The notes: generated from the sequence alone by a model not told the origin. Positions 35,823 through 43,626 are shown, counted from the first letter of the stretch. The stretch: DNA of 64,000 nucleotides from Micromonospora sp. WMMD1155 (GCF_029581275.1 NZ_CP120742.1:62001-126000), one strand, 5' to 3'. A program made the numbers and translations.

Positions 35823-35874
35823 GGTCCCACCCTCACCACTACGCCGAAAAACTGCTCATGTTCTTCGACGGCTG
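35806..35874 (-). promoter_or_regulatory. 12-bp inverted repeat enclosing the giant gene's start codon
   Basis: CAGCCGTCGAAG at 35806-35817 and its exact complement CTTCGACGGCTG at 35863-35874 are separated by 45 nt. In the mRNA this 12-bp stem would hold the GAGGGTGGG Shine-Dalgarno-like sequence and the AUG at 35822 in its loop; the second candidate AUG (35792) and its AGAGAG lie just 3' of the stem. This could control translation or start choice. The structure is seen directly; its role is inferred. Confidence 0.5.
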
Positions 35875-35960
35875 GGCGTTGCCGCCTGTTCATCCGGAGT
35901 CCCGGCGAGGGTCGGACGCAACCGACGGTCGCCGGGGGCCTGGGCACCCTCACCGCGCCG

Positions 35961-35985
35961 CCCCGCCGCCCGAGGCCCGGCGGGG
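35961..35985 (-). terminator. GC hairpin directly after the ABC exporter genes
   Basis: CCCCGCCG at 35961-35968 pairs perfectly with CGGCGGGG at 35978-35985 across a 9-nt loop. The stem begins at the base next to the exporter gene's stop codon. There is no T-tract, as is usual for actinomycete terminators. It may end or attenuate transcription between the exporter genes and the giant gene. Confidence 0.55.
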
Positions 35986-37734
35986 TCAGGTCGTCGACGT
36001 CGCCGAGCGCGACCAGGCCGACCACAGGGCGGTGTAGGCGCCGCCGCGGGCGACGAGGTCGTCGTGCGTACCGAACTCGACGATGGTTCCGGCCTCCACC
36101 AGGGCGATGCGGTCGCACGCACGGGCCTGGGTCAGCCGGTGCGCGATCACCACTGCCGTGCGGCCCTCGATCAGCGCCGCGGCGGCCCGGTCCAGCTCAC
36201 CGGCACCCGCGCTGCCGGCCTCGGCGGTCGCCTCGTCGAGCACGACGACGGGCGGGTCGCGCAGGAGCAGCCGGGCCAGCGCGAGCTGCTGCGCCCGTGC
36301 GGGTGGCATCGGAGCGGCTGCCCTGTCCAGCAGGTCGCGCGACGCCCAGTCGCCCGCACCGACCGCCGTCAGAGCGCTGAGGAGGCGTTCGTCGTCGGCG
36401 TCCGGCACGGCGTAGGTGAGGTTGTCGCGTAGGGTGCCCGTGAAGACGTGGGTCTCCTGCGACACGAGGCCGATCCAGTCGCGCAGCACGGCGGGGTCCA
36501 GGTCGGCGACCTCAACGGCGGCGTCCGGGCCGGTCAGTGTGATCCGGCCGGCGTTCGCGCGGAAGGTGCCGGCGATCAGGTTCGCCAGGGTCGTCTTGCC
36601 GGCGCCGCTGCCGCCGACCAGCGCCAGCGAGGTGCCCGCCGGTACGTCGAGGTCGATGCCGGTCAGGACGTCGGGTTCGCCGCCGTACGCGTGGCGCAGC
36701 CCGCGCACGGCGACCGCTACCGTTCCCGGCGCGCCGGGGCGGTCCTGCCGGCCCGCGGCGGGCGGCGGCACCAGCAGAACCCCGGCGGTACGCGCCATCG
36801 ACGCCTGGGCGCGTTGCACGGCGTCGAAGGAGAGGAGCAGGGTGCCCAGCGGCGTGAACAGGCGGTGGAACAGCAGAGCGGCTGCCGTCACCGCACCGAC
36901 GGTGACGAGATCGGCCCGGACCAGCCAGTATCCGGTCAGCAGGACGGCGGACAGCCCGATCGCCTCGGCCGCGTTCATGCTCTTGCTGAACCACAGGTAG
37001 CTGCGCGCCGCGCGCAGGGACGCGGCCAGGCTGTCCCCCGACGCCGTCGCCAGCCGTCGGGTCTGTAGCGAAGCCATCCGATACGCGGACACGGTGTCCC
37101 GGCCGTGCAGCGACTCCAGCAGCACCCGTCCGCGCTCGGCGGCGAGCGAGCGCTCCTGTGCCCAGAGGCGGGCCGCCCGCGGCAGGTAGGCGCGCAGGCT
37201 GAGGGCGTAGATCGGGAAGACCACCACGAAGGCGAGTGCCAGCCGCCAGTCCAGGGTCAGGAAGCCCGCGGTGGACAGCACGACGGTGACCAGCGCGCGC
37301 AGCACCTCGGCCACCAACGGGACCGAGGTGACGAGATTCTCCAGGTCCTCGGTGACCCGCGACGCGACCTCGCCGCGGCCGGCGTTCTCGAGTACGGCCG
37401 GCGGCAGTTCAAGGGTGCGGTGGACCGCTCGGGCGCGCAGGTCCGCCGCGACGTGCGCGCCGAGGCGTTCGGTGGCGCGTAGTGCCAGCGCTGTGGCGGC
37501 GGCACCGGCCAGGCCCACCGCGCAGAGTCCGGCGGCCATAGCGGTCGTGTGCGCCGCGTCGCCGGCACGGACCGCGTCGACCAGCCAGCCCAGCAGGAGC
37601 GGAGCGGCTACGGTGCCGGCGGCGCTCAGCGTGGTCCAGAGCACTGCGGCGACGACCGCCGCTCGGTGGGAGCGCAGGACCGTGGCGAGCAGGGTCAGGC
37701 TCTGCCGGCCGGTGGCGATCGGCAGCGCGGTCAT
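35986..37734 (-). CDS. ABC exporter half-transporter, catalytic partner (TMD-NBD)
   Basis: The 582-residue protein joins an N-terminal six-helix exporter domain to a C-terminal ATPase. The ATPase has Walker A GGSGAGKTT, a Q-loop SQETHVF, Walker B VVVLDEAT with the catalytic Glu, and an H-loop IAHRL. The signature is degenerate: MPPARAQQLALAR stands where LSGGQ is expected. I chose ATG at 37734 because it overlaps the upstream gene's stop as ATGA; the longer frame to 37833 lies inside that gene. The partner protein has the intact LSGGQ, so the two together should make a heterodimeric exporter with one working ATP site. The substrate is unknown. The next gene on this strand is the 11.8-kaa gene, separated by 163 nt with a hairpin. 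Confidence 0.9.
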   Translation of the reverse strand: MTALPIATGRQSLTLLATVLRSHRAAVVAAVLWTTLSAAGTVAAPLLLGWLVDAVRAGDAAHTTAMAAGLCAVGLAGAAATALALRATERLGAHVAADLRARAVHRTLELPPAVLENAGRGEVASRVTEDLENLVTSVPLVAEVLRALVTVVLSTAGFLTLDWRLALAFVVVFPIYALSLRAYLPRAARLWAQERSLAAERGRVLLESLHGRDTVSAYRMASLQTRRLATASGDSLAASLRAARSYLWFSKSMNAAEAIGLSAVLLTGYWLVRADLVTVGAVTAAALLFHRLFTPLGTLLLSFDAVQRAQASMARTAGVLLVPPPAAGRQDRPGAPGTVAVAVRGLRHAYGGEPDVLTGIDLDVPAGTSLALVGGSGAGKTTLANLIAGTFRANAGRITLTGPDAAVEVADLDPAVLRDWIGLVSQETHVFTGTLRDNLTYAVPDADDERLLSALTAVGAGDWASRDLLDRAAAPMPPARAQQLALARLLLRDPPVVVLDEATAEAGSAGAGELDRAAAALIEGRTAVVIAHRLTQARACDRIALVEAGTIVEFGTHDDLVARGGAYTALWSAWSRSATSTT

Positions 37735-39260
37735 CGCAGGACCGCCGCGGCGTAGGCGGCGTCGGTGACGAGCCGGTCGTGGGTGGACACCTGCGCGGCC
37801 TCCGCGCCGGGCAGAAAGGCGACGCGGTCGCACCGGGCAAGCAACGCGGGGGACGTGGTCACGATGACGGTACTGCCGCGGCCGTCGCGTCGCAGGGCAG
37901 CCAGTCCCGCGCCGACCCGATCTTCGGTGACGGCGTCGACAGCGGTGAGCGGGTCACGCAGGATCAGCAGCGACGGCTGGGCTGCCAGGGCACGGGCGAG
38001 CGCCACCCGCTGGCGTTGCCCACCGGAGAGGTTGACGCCGCCGTCGAGCAGCGCCGCGGTCAGGTCGGTGGCCTGTACCGCGCCGAGGGCACGACGCAGG
38101 GCGGCCGGATCGGCGTCGCGGCCGGTGTCGAGGGCCTCGCCCACGGTACGGCCGAACAGGTGCACCAGGTGCGGCTCCACCAGCACGTCCGGGTGTGTCG
38201 CCGCGAGGGAGTCGATCAAAGCGTCGGCGGAGTCGGGGGCGGTGGCGACGACTCCGAGCAGTTCGCCCTCCCGTACGGTGAGATCGCAGTCGGCGTCCGT
38301 GTCCGCCGGGTCGCCGCGGCTCGGCGGCGCCGCGTCGAGCAGGGCGGCGATGCGGACGGCGCTGGCCCGGGAGATCGCCAGCTGTTTGATGCCGGCGGCG
38401 ATCCGGTCGACCGGCTCGCCGGCGAACGCGACCATGGCCACGACGGTGACGAAGCCGCCGACGCCGATGCGTCCGGAGAGTGTCATGGCGGCCGCGACGG
38501 CGGTGGTGCCGACGAGCACGAGGCCGCTGACCATCGCGCCGACGCCTTCGGCGGCCGCAGCTGCCGTCGCGCTGCGCAGCGCCGTGTCGCGGGAGGTCAG
38601 GTTCACCGTACGGTAGCGGCGGACCGCCTCGGAGACGCCACCGAAACCGCGCAGCGGTCGCAGCGCCTGGACCAGTTCGGCGGCGAGGGCGGCGGCCGAC
38701 CCGGCGGTGTGCTGCCGGTCGGCGATCCTCCACTCGAGCAGCGGGCTGATCCGGCTGACGGCCAGCCCGAGCGCGGGCGCCCCCACGGCGATGCCGAGGC
38801 CGAGCCAGGGATCGATCGACAGCAGCACGGCCACGGTGACGAGCAGACCGGCTACTCCCGAGACCAGCAGCACGGCCGCCCGCAGCACCTCGGCGGTGGC
38901 TTTCGCGTCGGAGACCAGGACCGTCGACAGGTCCCCGGGAAGCCGGTCCGCGCCGGCGCCATCGGCCAGGATGCGGCCGGCAGCGCGGACGCACAGATCG
39001 TGGGCTTCCCGCGTGGTGGCGGAGGTCAGCCGCCAGTAGTTGACGCCACCGCCAGTGGCCAGCACGGCGAACAGAACCAGCACTCCCCCGACAGCCAGGA
39101 CGATCGACATCGGCGGACCACCGTTGACGGCATGGTCGATGGCCAGCCCGATGGCCAGTGGGATCAGTGCCTCGCAGATCTGGTGCCCGGCCGAGGCGGC
39201 ACAGGCGAGCGCGAGCGAACGCGCCCTGCGGCGCAGAACGCCCGTGAGAACGGGATGCAT
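37731..39260 (-). CDS. ABC exporter half-transporter, degenerate-site partner (TMD-NBD)
   Basis: A 509-residue TMD-NBD protein. Membrane helices fill roughly residues 15-290. In the NBD the signature NLSGGQRQRVALARAL is intact, but Walker A is missing (VATAPDSADALIDS in its place), Walker B reads LLILRDP with Pro at the catalytic Glu position, and the H-loop His is Thr (IVTTS). It therefore cannot form a second active ATP site itself but supplies LSGGQ to the partner, as in asymmetric heterodimeric exporters. It starts 11 nt after the ArsR gene's stop and overlaps the next ABC gene by 4 nt, so the three form an operon. The start ATG has only a close GGAG before it. Confidence 0.9.
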   Translation of the reverse strand: MHPVLTGVLRRRARSLALACAASAGHQICEALIPLAIGLAIDHAVNGGPPMSIVLAVGGVLVLFAVLATGGGVNYWRLTSATTREAHDLCVRAAGRILADGAGADRLPGDLSTVLVSDAKATAEVLRAAVLLVSGVAGLLVTVAVLLSIDPWLGLGIAVGAPALGLAVSRISPLLEWRIADRQHTAGSAAALAAELVQALRPLRGFGGVSEAVRRYRTVNLTSRDTALRSATAAAAAEGVGAMVSGLVLVGTTAVAAAMTLSGRIGVGGFVTVVAMVAFAGEPVDRIAAGIKQLAISRASAVRIAALLDAAPPSRGDPADTDADCDLTVREGELLGVVATAPDSADALIDSLAATHPDVLVEPHLVHLFGRTVGEALDTGRDADPAALRRALGAVQATDLTAALLDGGVNLSGGQRQRVALARALAAQPSLLILRDPLTAVDAVTEDRVGAGLAALRRDGRGSTVIVTTSPALLARCDRVAFLPGAEAAQVSTHDRLVTDAAYAAAVLR

Positions 39261-39271
39261 GACTCCGGACG

Positions 39272-40321
39272 CTAGGAGTCGCCCTCGACCGCTCCCAGCC
39301 CTTCGGCAGATGCCGAATCCTCGAACGTCGCCAGGAGCATGTCACCCTCCGGCCGGCGCGTGTAGAAGACCTGCCGCCCGAACCTCGTCCGGCTGACGGC
39401 ACCGGCCTGTCGCAGGACGGTCAGGTGCTCGGAGACCGTGCCGGACGACAGGCCGAGAGATGCAGCCAGGCTGGTGGTGGTTGTCGGGTCGGTCAGGGCG
39501 CGCAGCACGGTGGCCCGCCCGGACCCGATCAACCGGGCGAGCCGGTCGCGCTCGCGATCGGTTGGCGCCGGATGCTCGGACAGCGCCGCCGCCCCCCGCG
39601 CCTGATAGGACACCATCAGGATCTCGGGGTGATCGGTCGAGCAGGTCATCCTGTTCTGCAGGAGAAGCACGGGCACGAGCACCAGACGGCGCCCACGCGC
39701 ATCGAGCACCGACTCGTGCTGCCTCGACAGCGACAGCACGGGGCGCTCCCACTGCGCCGGTCCGCTCAGGCCGCTGAGCAGAGCCTCGGGGCCGGCCACG
39801 GCGAGCGTGCGGGCACGCAGAAGCACCTCTTCGTCGAGTGCGGCCCGCATGGCCGGCCAGTGCGCGGCGGTCGTGAGCTCCCAGAACGCGGCGAGGGCAT
39901 CGCCGAGCCGACCGAAGGCGCGATCCGGGTCGTCAAGATAGGGCGCGAGAAAGGCCGGCAGCTCCTGCGGATAGTGCTTCGCGAACTGCTCCCGCACGAC
40001 GGCGTGCGGCGTACGGCGCAGGTCGTCGAGCTGCTCAGGGAGAGTCTGGGTGGCCGCCGATGGCACCGGCGTGAACACGTCCGGGGTCGGCCGGTTGTGA
40101 CTCTCGCCGTACAACTGCCCGTAGACCCTCAGCGGAGCCGTCTCGGGGACCGTCCGCAGCACCTCGCGGGCCCGTTCCACCCAGGCCGTGTACGGCCACG
40201 GCGCGGCCCGGCTGGCCCGCTCGCGATGCACCATGTCCAAGCCGCCGACCAGCTCATTGATCGGGCTGACGGCGATCCGGGTGCGGTCGATCGAGGAGTC
40301 GTCGAACCGGATTCGGATCAC
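39272..40321 (-). CDS. ArsR-family winged-helix regulator with long N-terminal domain
   Basis: A 349-residue protein starting with GTG at 40321. Residues about 1-240 match the general pattern of the ArsR-linked DUF5937-type N-terminal domain (opening IRIRFDDSSIDRTRIAVSP). The C-terminal 100 residues hold the winged HTH: TSLAASLGLSSGTVSEHLTV followed by a beta wing FGRQVFYTRR. No Cys pair for metal sensing is visible, so it is probably not a metal sensor. It is first in an apparent operon with the ABC exporter pair and probably controls it. A TACTAA sequence lies about 12 nt before the GTG, so the transcript may be nearly leaderless (weak). Confidence 0.85.
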   Translation of the reverse strand: MIRIRFDDSSIDRTRIAVSPINELVGGLDMVHRERASRAAPWPYTAWVERAREVLRTVPETAPLRVYGQLYGESHNRPTPDVFTPVPSAATQTLPEQLDDLRRTPHAVVREQFAKHYPQELPAFLAPYLDDPDRAFGRLGDALAAFWELTTAAHWPAMRAALDEEVLLRARTLAVAGPEALLSGLSGPAQWERPVLSLSRQHESVLDARGRRLVLVPVLLLQNRMTCSTDHPEILMVSYQARGAAALSEHPAPTDRERDRLARLIGSGRATVLRALTDPTTTTSLAASLGLSSGTVSEHLTVLRQAGAVSRTRFGRQVFYTRRPEGDMLLATFEDSASAEGLGAVEGDS

Positions 40322-40423
40322 GCCGGGAGCTTAGTACCGCGAGGGGAAGTGGGCGGACTGGGTGCGGTCGGATCCGGTGGCCGAGGTAACCCGGCCCGCT
40401 CGCGCCGCCCACCCCCGCCCGGG

Positions 40424-40549
40424 TCACATGGTGGAGAGGCGGGCGTGGCGTAGCAGTGCCTCCACCGCCTGGTCGACGTCGTGCTCGTCGGTGGCCCAGT
40501 CCGACACCGAGATGCGCATAAGGGTCACTATGGTGTTCCCCTTGAGAAC
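40424..40549 (-). pseudogene. C-terminal remnant of a PLP-dependent decarboxylase/aminotransferase
   Basis: The last 40 or so codons before the TGA at 40424 read MRISVSDWATDEHDVDQAVEALL, the typical final helix of group II PLP decarboxylases and related aminotransferases (an LRISV..W.T...DVD pattern). The rest of the enzyme is missing: upstream of 40550 the frame gives no related sequence before the tRNA remnant. This is a decayed 3' fragment at a recombination junction. The exact family is uncertain because only the tail remains. Confidence 0.5.
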
Positions 40550-40681
40550 ACTCCCCGTCTCGGTCTGGACCGAAGCGTCCTGAAGAGCAGGCACGCCAAG
40601 TTGGCGACGCCGGGCGGGTTTGCCGCCCATTCGCGTTTGGGGCACAGGTCGGGTTGCCTATTTAAGGTGCTGGCCTGTGGA

Positions 40682-40754
40682 GCATCCGATGAGGACCTGA
40701 ACCTGCGACACACGGTTTAGGAAACCGATGCTCTATCCCCTGAGCTACGGGGGC
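40682..40754 (-). pseudogene. tRNA-Arg(CCU) with lost 3' acceptor strand
   Basis: Read on the minus strand from 40754 there is an acceptor 5' strand GCCCCCG, a D arm, an anticodon arm with loop TTCCTAA (anticodon CCU) and a T-arm 5' strand GCAGG then TTC. From about nucleotide 57 the match stops: the T stem pairs at only three positions, and the expected CGGGGGC acceptor complement is absent. A working tRNA is unlikely. Loss of exactly the 3' part, a common attachment site for integrating elements, suggests a deletion or recombination junction near 40698. Confidence 0.65.
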
Positions 40755-40803
40755 GCGAGGGCCCAGTCTAGCGACCTGCGGGTCGACCCGCGTTGGCAGG
40801 GAG

Positions 40804-40937
40804 TGACCCCCGTTGACCTGCGTTGACCCGGCGAGCCGGCCGGACCGACGATTACACGCGGATCACACCAGACGGGTCACGACCATGATCGTTGACCTCG
40901 ACTGACCTGAAGTGGCACGGATTGACCCGGGGTGACC
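40804..40937 (+). repeat. Seven helically phased TGACC boxes
   Basis: TGACC occurs at 40804, 40814, 40824, 40893, 40903, 40923 and 40933, mostly as (G/A)TTGACC(T/C). Spacings are 10, 10, 69, 10, 20 and 10 bp, so all boxes face the same side of the helix. The array lies 50-180 bp upstream of the tRNA remnant. It looks like a binding array for a multimeric DNA-binding protein or recombinase arm sites (inference). Confidence 0.6.
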
Positions 40938-41330
40938 TCCGCTGGAGACCACACACCGACCGCATCACCAAGATCAATAGCGCGGAGCCCGGCGGGCCTG
41001 CATCTCGACCTCATGGCTCATCATCTGCCATCGACAGCTCGCTCACCGGGCAGACGCGGGTACGAGCGGGGCGCTGAAGCGCGGGTCCAGGAATTCGTCG
41101 CGGACCCAACCGTCGCCGGGCCCGCAGCCACCGTTCGAACGGACGACCTTTGAACATCGACGGGCGGTGGCACCACGGCATCGCACGTACACGTGGTGGC
41201 GGCCCGCCCAGTTCCACAGGCCGGTCTGGCTGGTCGCCGAGCGTGACGGTGACGGCATTACTGACGGCCGACTGGCTCGGAAGTGAGAGCTCGACCTAGG
41301 AAACAACAAGAATAGGTGGCGAGGCGAGGG
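40938..41330. other. Intergenic stretch without recognisable gene
   Basis: Short frames exist on both strands but none has a convincing start, length or motif. I see no further repeat of the TGACC array here. Confidence 0.5.
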
Positions 41331-41954
41331 TTACCGGGACTTGCTGATCAAGTGCCTCGGGCAGTTGTCCCGGACATCGTCGCGTACGACGGACAGGTCT
41401 GCTCGCTCGGCTGCTTCCGCAACCTTGCGGTGCTGTTGACGGATCCCGCCGCCGTCGGTCTGCCTGATGAGCGGCCACGAAGGCACCTCTCGGAGCACGG
41501 CCACGGCCGTCGCAGCTCGAGGCCCATTTTCTGCAGCTTGCGCAGCCAGCCAATCTGCCTTCCAGGCGCACGCCGCCCAAGCAGCGTAGGCCCCTCGGAC
41601 GGCAGTCACCTGTATCACCGCCGGCTCACTTCCGAGCCCAGCGGCGAATTCGTCAATGTCAGAGGCAAACGAGTAGCCCGGCGGTACCGGCACCCCTGTC
41701 GGACGCAACCCCTGCACGACCTCGCGGAAGTCAACGCCATTGGTCCGCAGATACTCGCTCGCATCGGTCTCCGTGTACCCCGGGCGGCCAAACTCACCGG
41801 TGCGCGCAGGGGTGGCGCCACCGAAGGCCGTGGCAGGGATGACCGGAAGGGCCGCGAGCACCCCCGCCGTAGCGGCGGCTATCCACAACCAGCGCCGTGC
41901 CGTCCCGCGCCGAATTCGATCCGTGAATCTCGCCTCGATGTTCCGCCCTGTCAC
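41331..41954 (-). CDS. Hypothetical protein with N-terminal membrane anchor
   Basis: A 207-residue protein starting with GTG at 41954, preceded by a strong GAGGAGG four bases upstream of the start, which decides the start. Residues 1-20 are basic (several Arg), followed by a hydrophobic helix at about 22-44 (WLWIAAATAGVLAALPVIPA), then a soluble domain. This is the layout of a secreted or single-pass membrane protein with an outside C-terminal domain. I recognise no catalytic motif. Its neighbours are not informative. Confidence 0.65.
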   Translation of the reverse strand: MTGRNIEARFTDRIRRGTARRWLWIAAATAGVLAALPVIPATAFGGATPARTGEFGRPGYTETDASEYLRTNGVDFREVVQGLRPTGVPVPPGYSFASDIDEFAAGLGSEPAVIQVTAVRGAYAAWAACAWKADWLAAQAAENGPRAATAVAVLREVPSWPLIRQTDGGGIRQQHRKVAEAAERADLSVVRDDVRDNCPRHLISKSR

Positions 41955-42010
41955 GTACCCTCCTCAGCCGCCGCTGACCGATTCCACACTCTCGCCAGAA
42001 ATGCCCGACG

Positions 42011-42379
42011 TTACCCCTTCTGAGACTGGCTAACCGCGGCAGCTACAAAAAGATAGCCATGGATATCTACGGCTGACGCCGCAGACCCGCCCGCTAGCTC
42101 GATCGTCGGTTGGTTGACGTCGTTGAGACGCCACCCACCCCGACCTCGCCTCAGCGAGGCATCGCCGAGTACACGGCGACCAGAGATGACCGGCAGGAGA
42201 TCAATGCGGGAATCGTCACGCTCAACTTGCCCCGTCGACCTCCCACCTATGAGTGGGTCATCAGCGACATCGACCGCTTCTACCGCTGCGGGCCAGGTCC
42301 CGGCGACCGGCCCGGTTTGAAGGCGCAGTAGCAGCTCTTCCTCGCCGTGGCTCCACACGAGCCGGGCCACGCGCTCCAC
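42011..42379 (-). CDS. Possible small hypothetical protein
   Basis: A 122-codon frame with a GTG start, same strand as and 56 nt upstream of the membrane-anchored gene. There is no clear Shine-Dalgarno sequence or motif. The composition is plausible for a protein (few runs of Arg or Pro, unlike the shadow frames). It could be non-coding leader for the divergent PadR gene. Confidence 0.3.
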   Translation of the reverse strand: MERVARLVWSHGEEELLLRLQTGPVAGTWPAAVEAVDVADDPLIGGRSTGQVERDDSRIDLLPVISGRRVLGDASLRRGRGGWRLNDVNQPTIELAGGSAASAVDIHGYLFVAAAVSQSQKG

Positions 42380-42411
42380 CCGCAGGTCGGCAGGTGGACG
42401 ACTCTTATTTC

Positions 42412-42428
42412 ACCTAGTATCGTTAAGT
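42412..42428 (+). promoter_or_regulatory. Candidate PadR operator/promoter
   Basis: ACCTAGTATCGTTAAGT is an imperfect palindrome (ACCTA versus ACTTA arms). It overlaps a TAGTAT -10-like box at 42415-42420 and ends 2 nt before the PadR start codon. The position would suit autorepression and a near-leaderless transcript. Confidence 0.4.
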
Positions 42429-42430
42429 CC

Positions 42431-42763
42431 ATGTCGGATGGACCTGCACGCATCACCGGGCCACTCCTGGCTGTCCTCAACGCCCTGCTCGACGCAGACG
42501 ACAACGAGCTGCACGGGTGGGCGATCATGAAGGCGACCGGGAAGGGCGGCCCCACCGTCTACAAGATCCTCGAACGGCTCAACGAGTCGAAGTGGGTCAC
42601 CTCGCGGTGGGAGGACGACGCCGAGCCGGGCAAGCCCCGCCGTCGGTACTACAAGCTCACCCCACACGGCGTGAGCAGCGCCCGCGCGCTGATCGCCACC
42701 CGGCAGCCGAAGCCCGCACCGACGGTGCGCACCCGGCTCGCCTTCGGCTGGTGCCAGGCGTGA
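42431..42763 (+). CDS. PadR-family transcriptional regulator
   Basis: A 110-residue winged-helix protein. I chose ATG at 42431 because the PadR fold starts right there (ARITGPLLAVLNALLD); the frame runs 28 codons further upstream without typical sequence. Visible features are HGWAIMKATGKGGPTVYKIL as the recognition helix region, then ESKWVTSRWED and the wing PRRRYYKLTPHG, standard PadR elements. The short C-terminus resembles the small PadR subgroup. Its stop overlaps the next gene's GTG start, so it is co-translated with a membrane protein it may control. Confidence 0.85.
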   Translation: MSDGPARITGPLLAVLNALLDADDNELHGWAIMKATGKGGPTVYKILERLNESKWVTSRWEDDAEPGKPRRRYYKLTPHGVSSARALIATRQPKPAPTVRTRLAFGWCQA

Positions 42764-43266
42764 ACCACTGGGAGATCATTGCCAGCTTCGTCTTCGGGCT
42801 GGCCGTCAACGAGATGACCGACCTGTCGCCGTGGGCGGCACGTCGTCTGGTCCGCTGGGCGGCCTACCGCTGGGCCACCGATCCGCAGATCGCGGCCGGG
42901 TACGCCGAGGAGTGGACCGCGCTCATCGGCGAACGGCCCGGCAAGCTGTTCAAGCTGCTGACCGCGATCCAATTCAGTGTTGGCGCGGCGGGGCGAGCAG
43001 CACCGAGGATCCTGAAGTCCGCCATGAACCGCGCCACACGCACTCAGCCGGCCGGGTACAGGCCGCCCAATTTGGGCGCGGCCCTGATGCTCATTCTGGC
43101 GATTACCCTGCTGGGTGTCATCAGTTTTGGCCTGGGCTTCTACGTGCTATTCAGCATCTCTCCACTGGTAGGGATCGTCGCGTCGACGGTCGTTCTTGGG
43201 GGGAGCGGGCTTGCCTTCCTTCGTTGGCACCGGAGGTCCCACAGCGCGCTGCCGGGCAAGAAGTAG
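42760..43266 (+). CDS. Small membrane protein paired with PadR
   Basis: A 168-residue protein starting with GTG at 42760 that overlaps the PadR stop (GTGA). Residues about 45-60 contain YAEEWTALIGERPGKLFKL, a pattern I know from uncharacterised actinobacterial proteins next to PadR regulators. Two hydrophobic segments near the C-terminus (ALMLILAITLLGVISFGLGF and a following one) form a helical hairpin, ending in a basic tail. Function unknown; regulation by the overlapping PadR gene is likely. Confidence 0.7.
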   Translation: MNHWEIIASFVFGLAVNEMTDLSPWAARRLVRWAAYRWATDPQIAAGYAEEWTALIGERPGKLFKLLTAIQFSVGAAGRAAPRILKSAMNRATRTQPAGYRPPNLGAALMLILAITLLGVISFGLGFYVLFSISPLVGIVASTVVLGGSGLAFLRWHRRSHSALPGKK

Positions 43267-43437
43267 GCCCTCGCCGCCCTGGTGTCTTCGAGGCGGGCCG
43301 CGTCACGCCGGCCGCCGAACAGGGTGTCGTGTCGCACGCGGCGAGCTGCGGGTGCGTGCGCTCAGCTATCTGACCGGTACCGCCATCAGCACTCGACCTA
43401 TTGCCCGTAGCCCTGAGCACCGTACGGCAACGGCAAC

Positions 43438-43477
43438 GTCGGTCGGGGCGACTCCCCCCATGGTCGCCCCGACCGAC
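43438..43477. terminator. Bidirectional terminator hairpin
   Basis: A perfect 14-bp stem (43438-43451 with 43464-43477) and a 12-nt loop lie between two convergent genes, the PadR-linked membrane protein and an XRE regulator. This suits a shared terminator. The rest of the 43,267-43,626 gap shows no gene. Confidence 0.75.
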
Positions 43478-43626
43478 CTGCAGATGCGTCATGGCTGCGC
43501 TGATGCCCGACTGCATCGGGGAGAGTCAGAAGCAGTCCGCAGCTCAGCGTGAGTCGATACCGGCTGGTGCGAGACTGCGTGACGGCGGACCAGTCACTCC
43601 TCTTGATGGGGTTCATTCGTCTGCCG

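Noticed and set aside
438..35822. Type I PKS or NRPS megasynthase
   Set aside because: None of the ketosynthase, acyltransferase, carrier or condensation motifs appear anywhere in the protein.
438..35822. Type VII (ESX) secretion locus
   Set aside because: No EccC ATPase, WXG100 proteins or mycosin gene is visible in the window, though one could lie further left.
35986..39260. The ABC pair as the lanthipeptide exporter LanT
   Set aside because: It is over 11 kb from the lan operon, in another operon with its own regulator, and has no peptidase C39 domain; the link cannot be supported.
40682..40754. Intact tRNA-Arg gene
   Set aside because: The acceptor 3' strand and half the T stem do not pair; only the 5' two-thirds match.
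40804..40937. CRISPR array
   Set aside because: The repeats are only 5-8 bp with 10-bp periodicity, and there are no cas genes.
42110..42331. Plus-strand 73-codon frame
   Set aside because: No ribosome site or motif; it overlaps a somewhat better minus-strand frame in the PadR upstream region.
42347..42430. N-terminal extension of the PadR gene
   Set aside because: The extension overlaps the -10-like box and palindrome and has no PadR similarity; ATG at 42431 begins at the domain edge.
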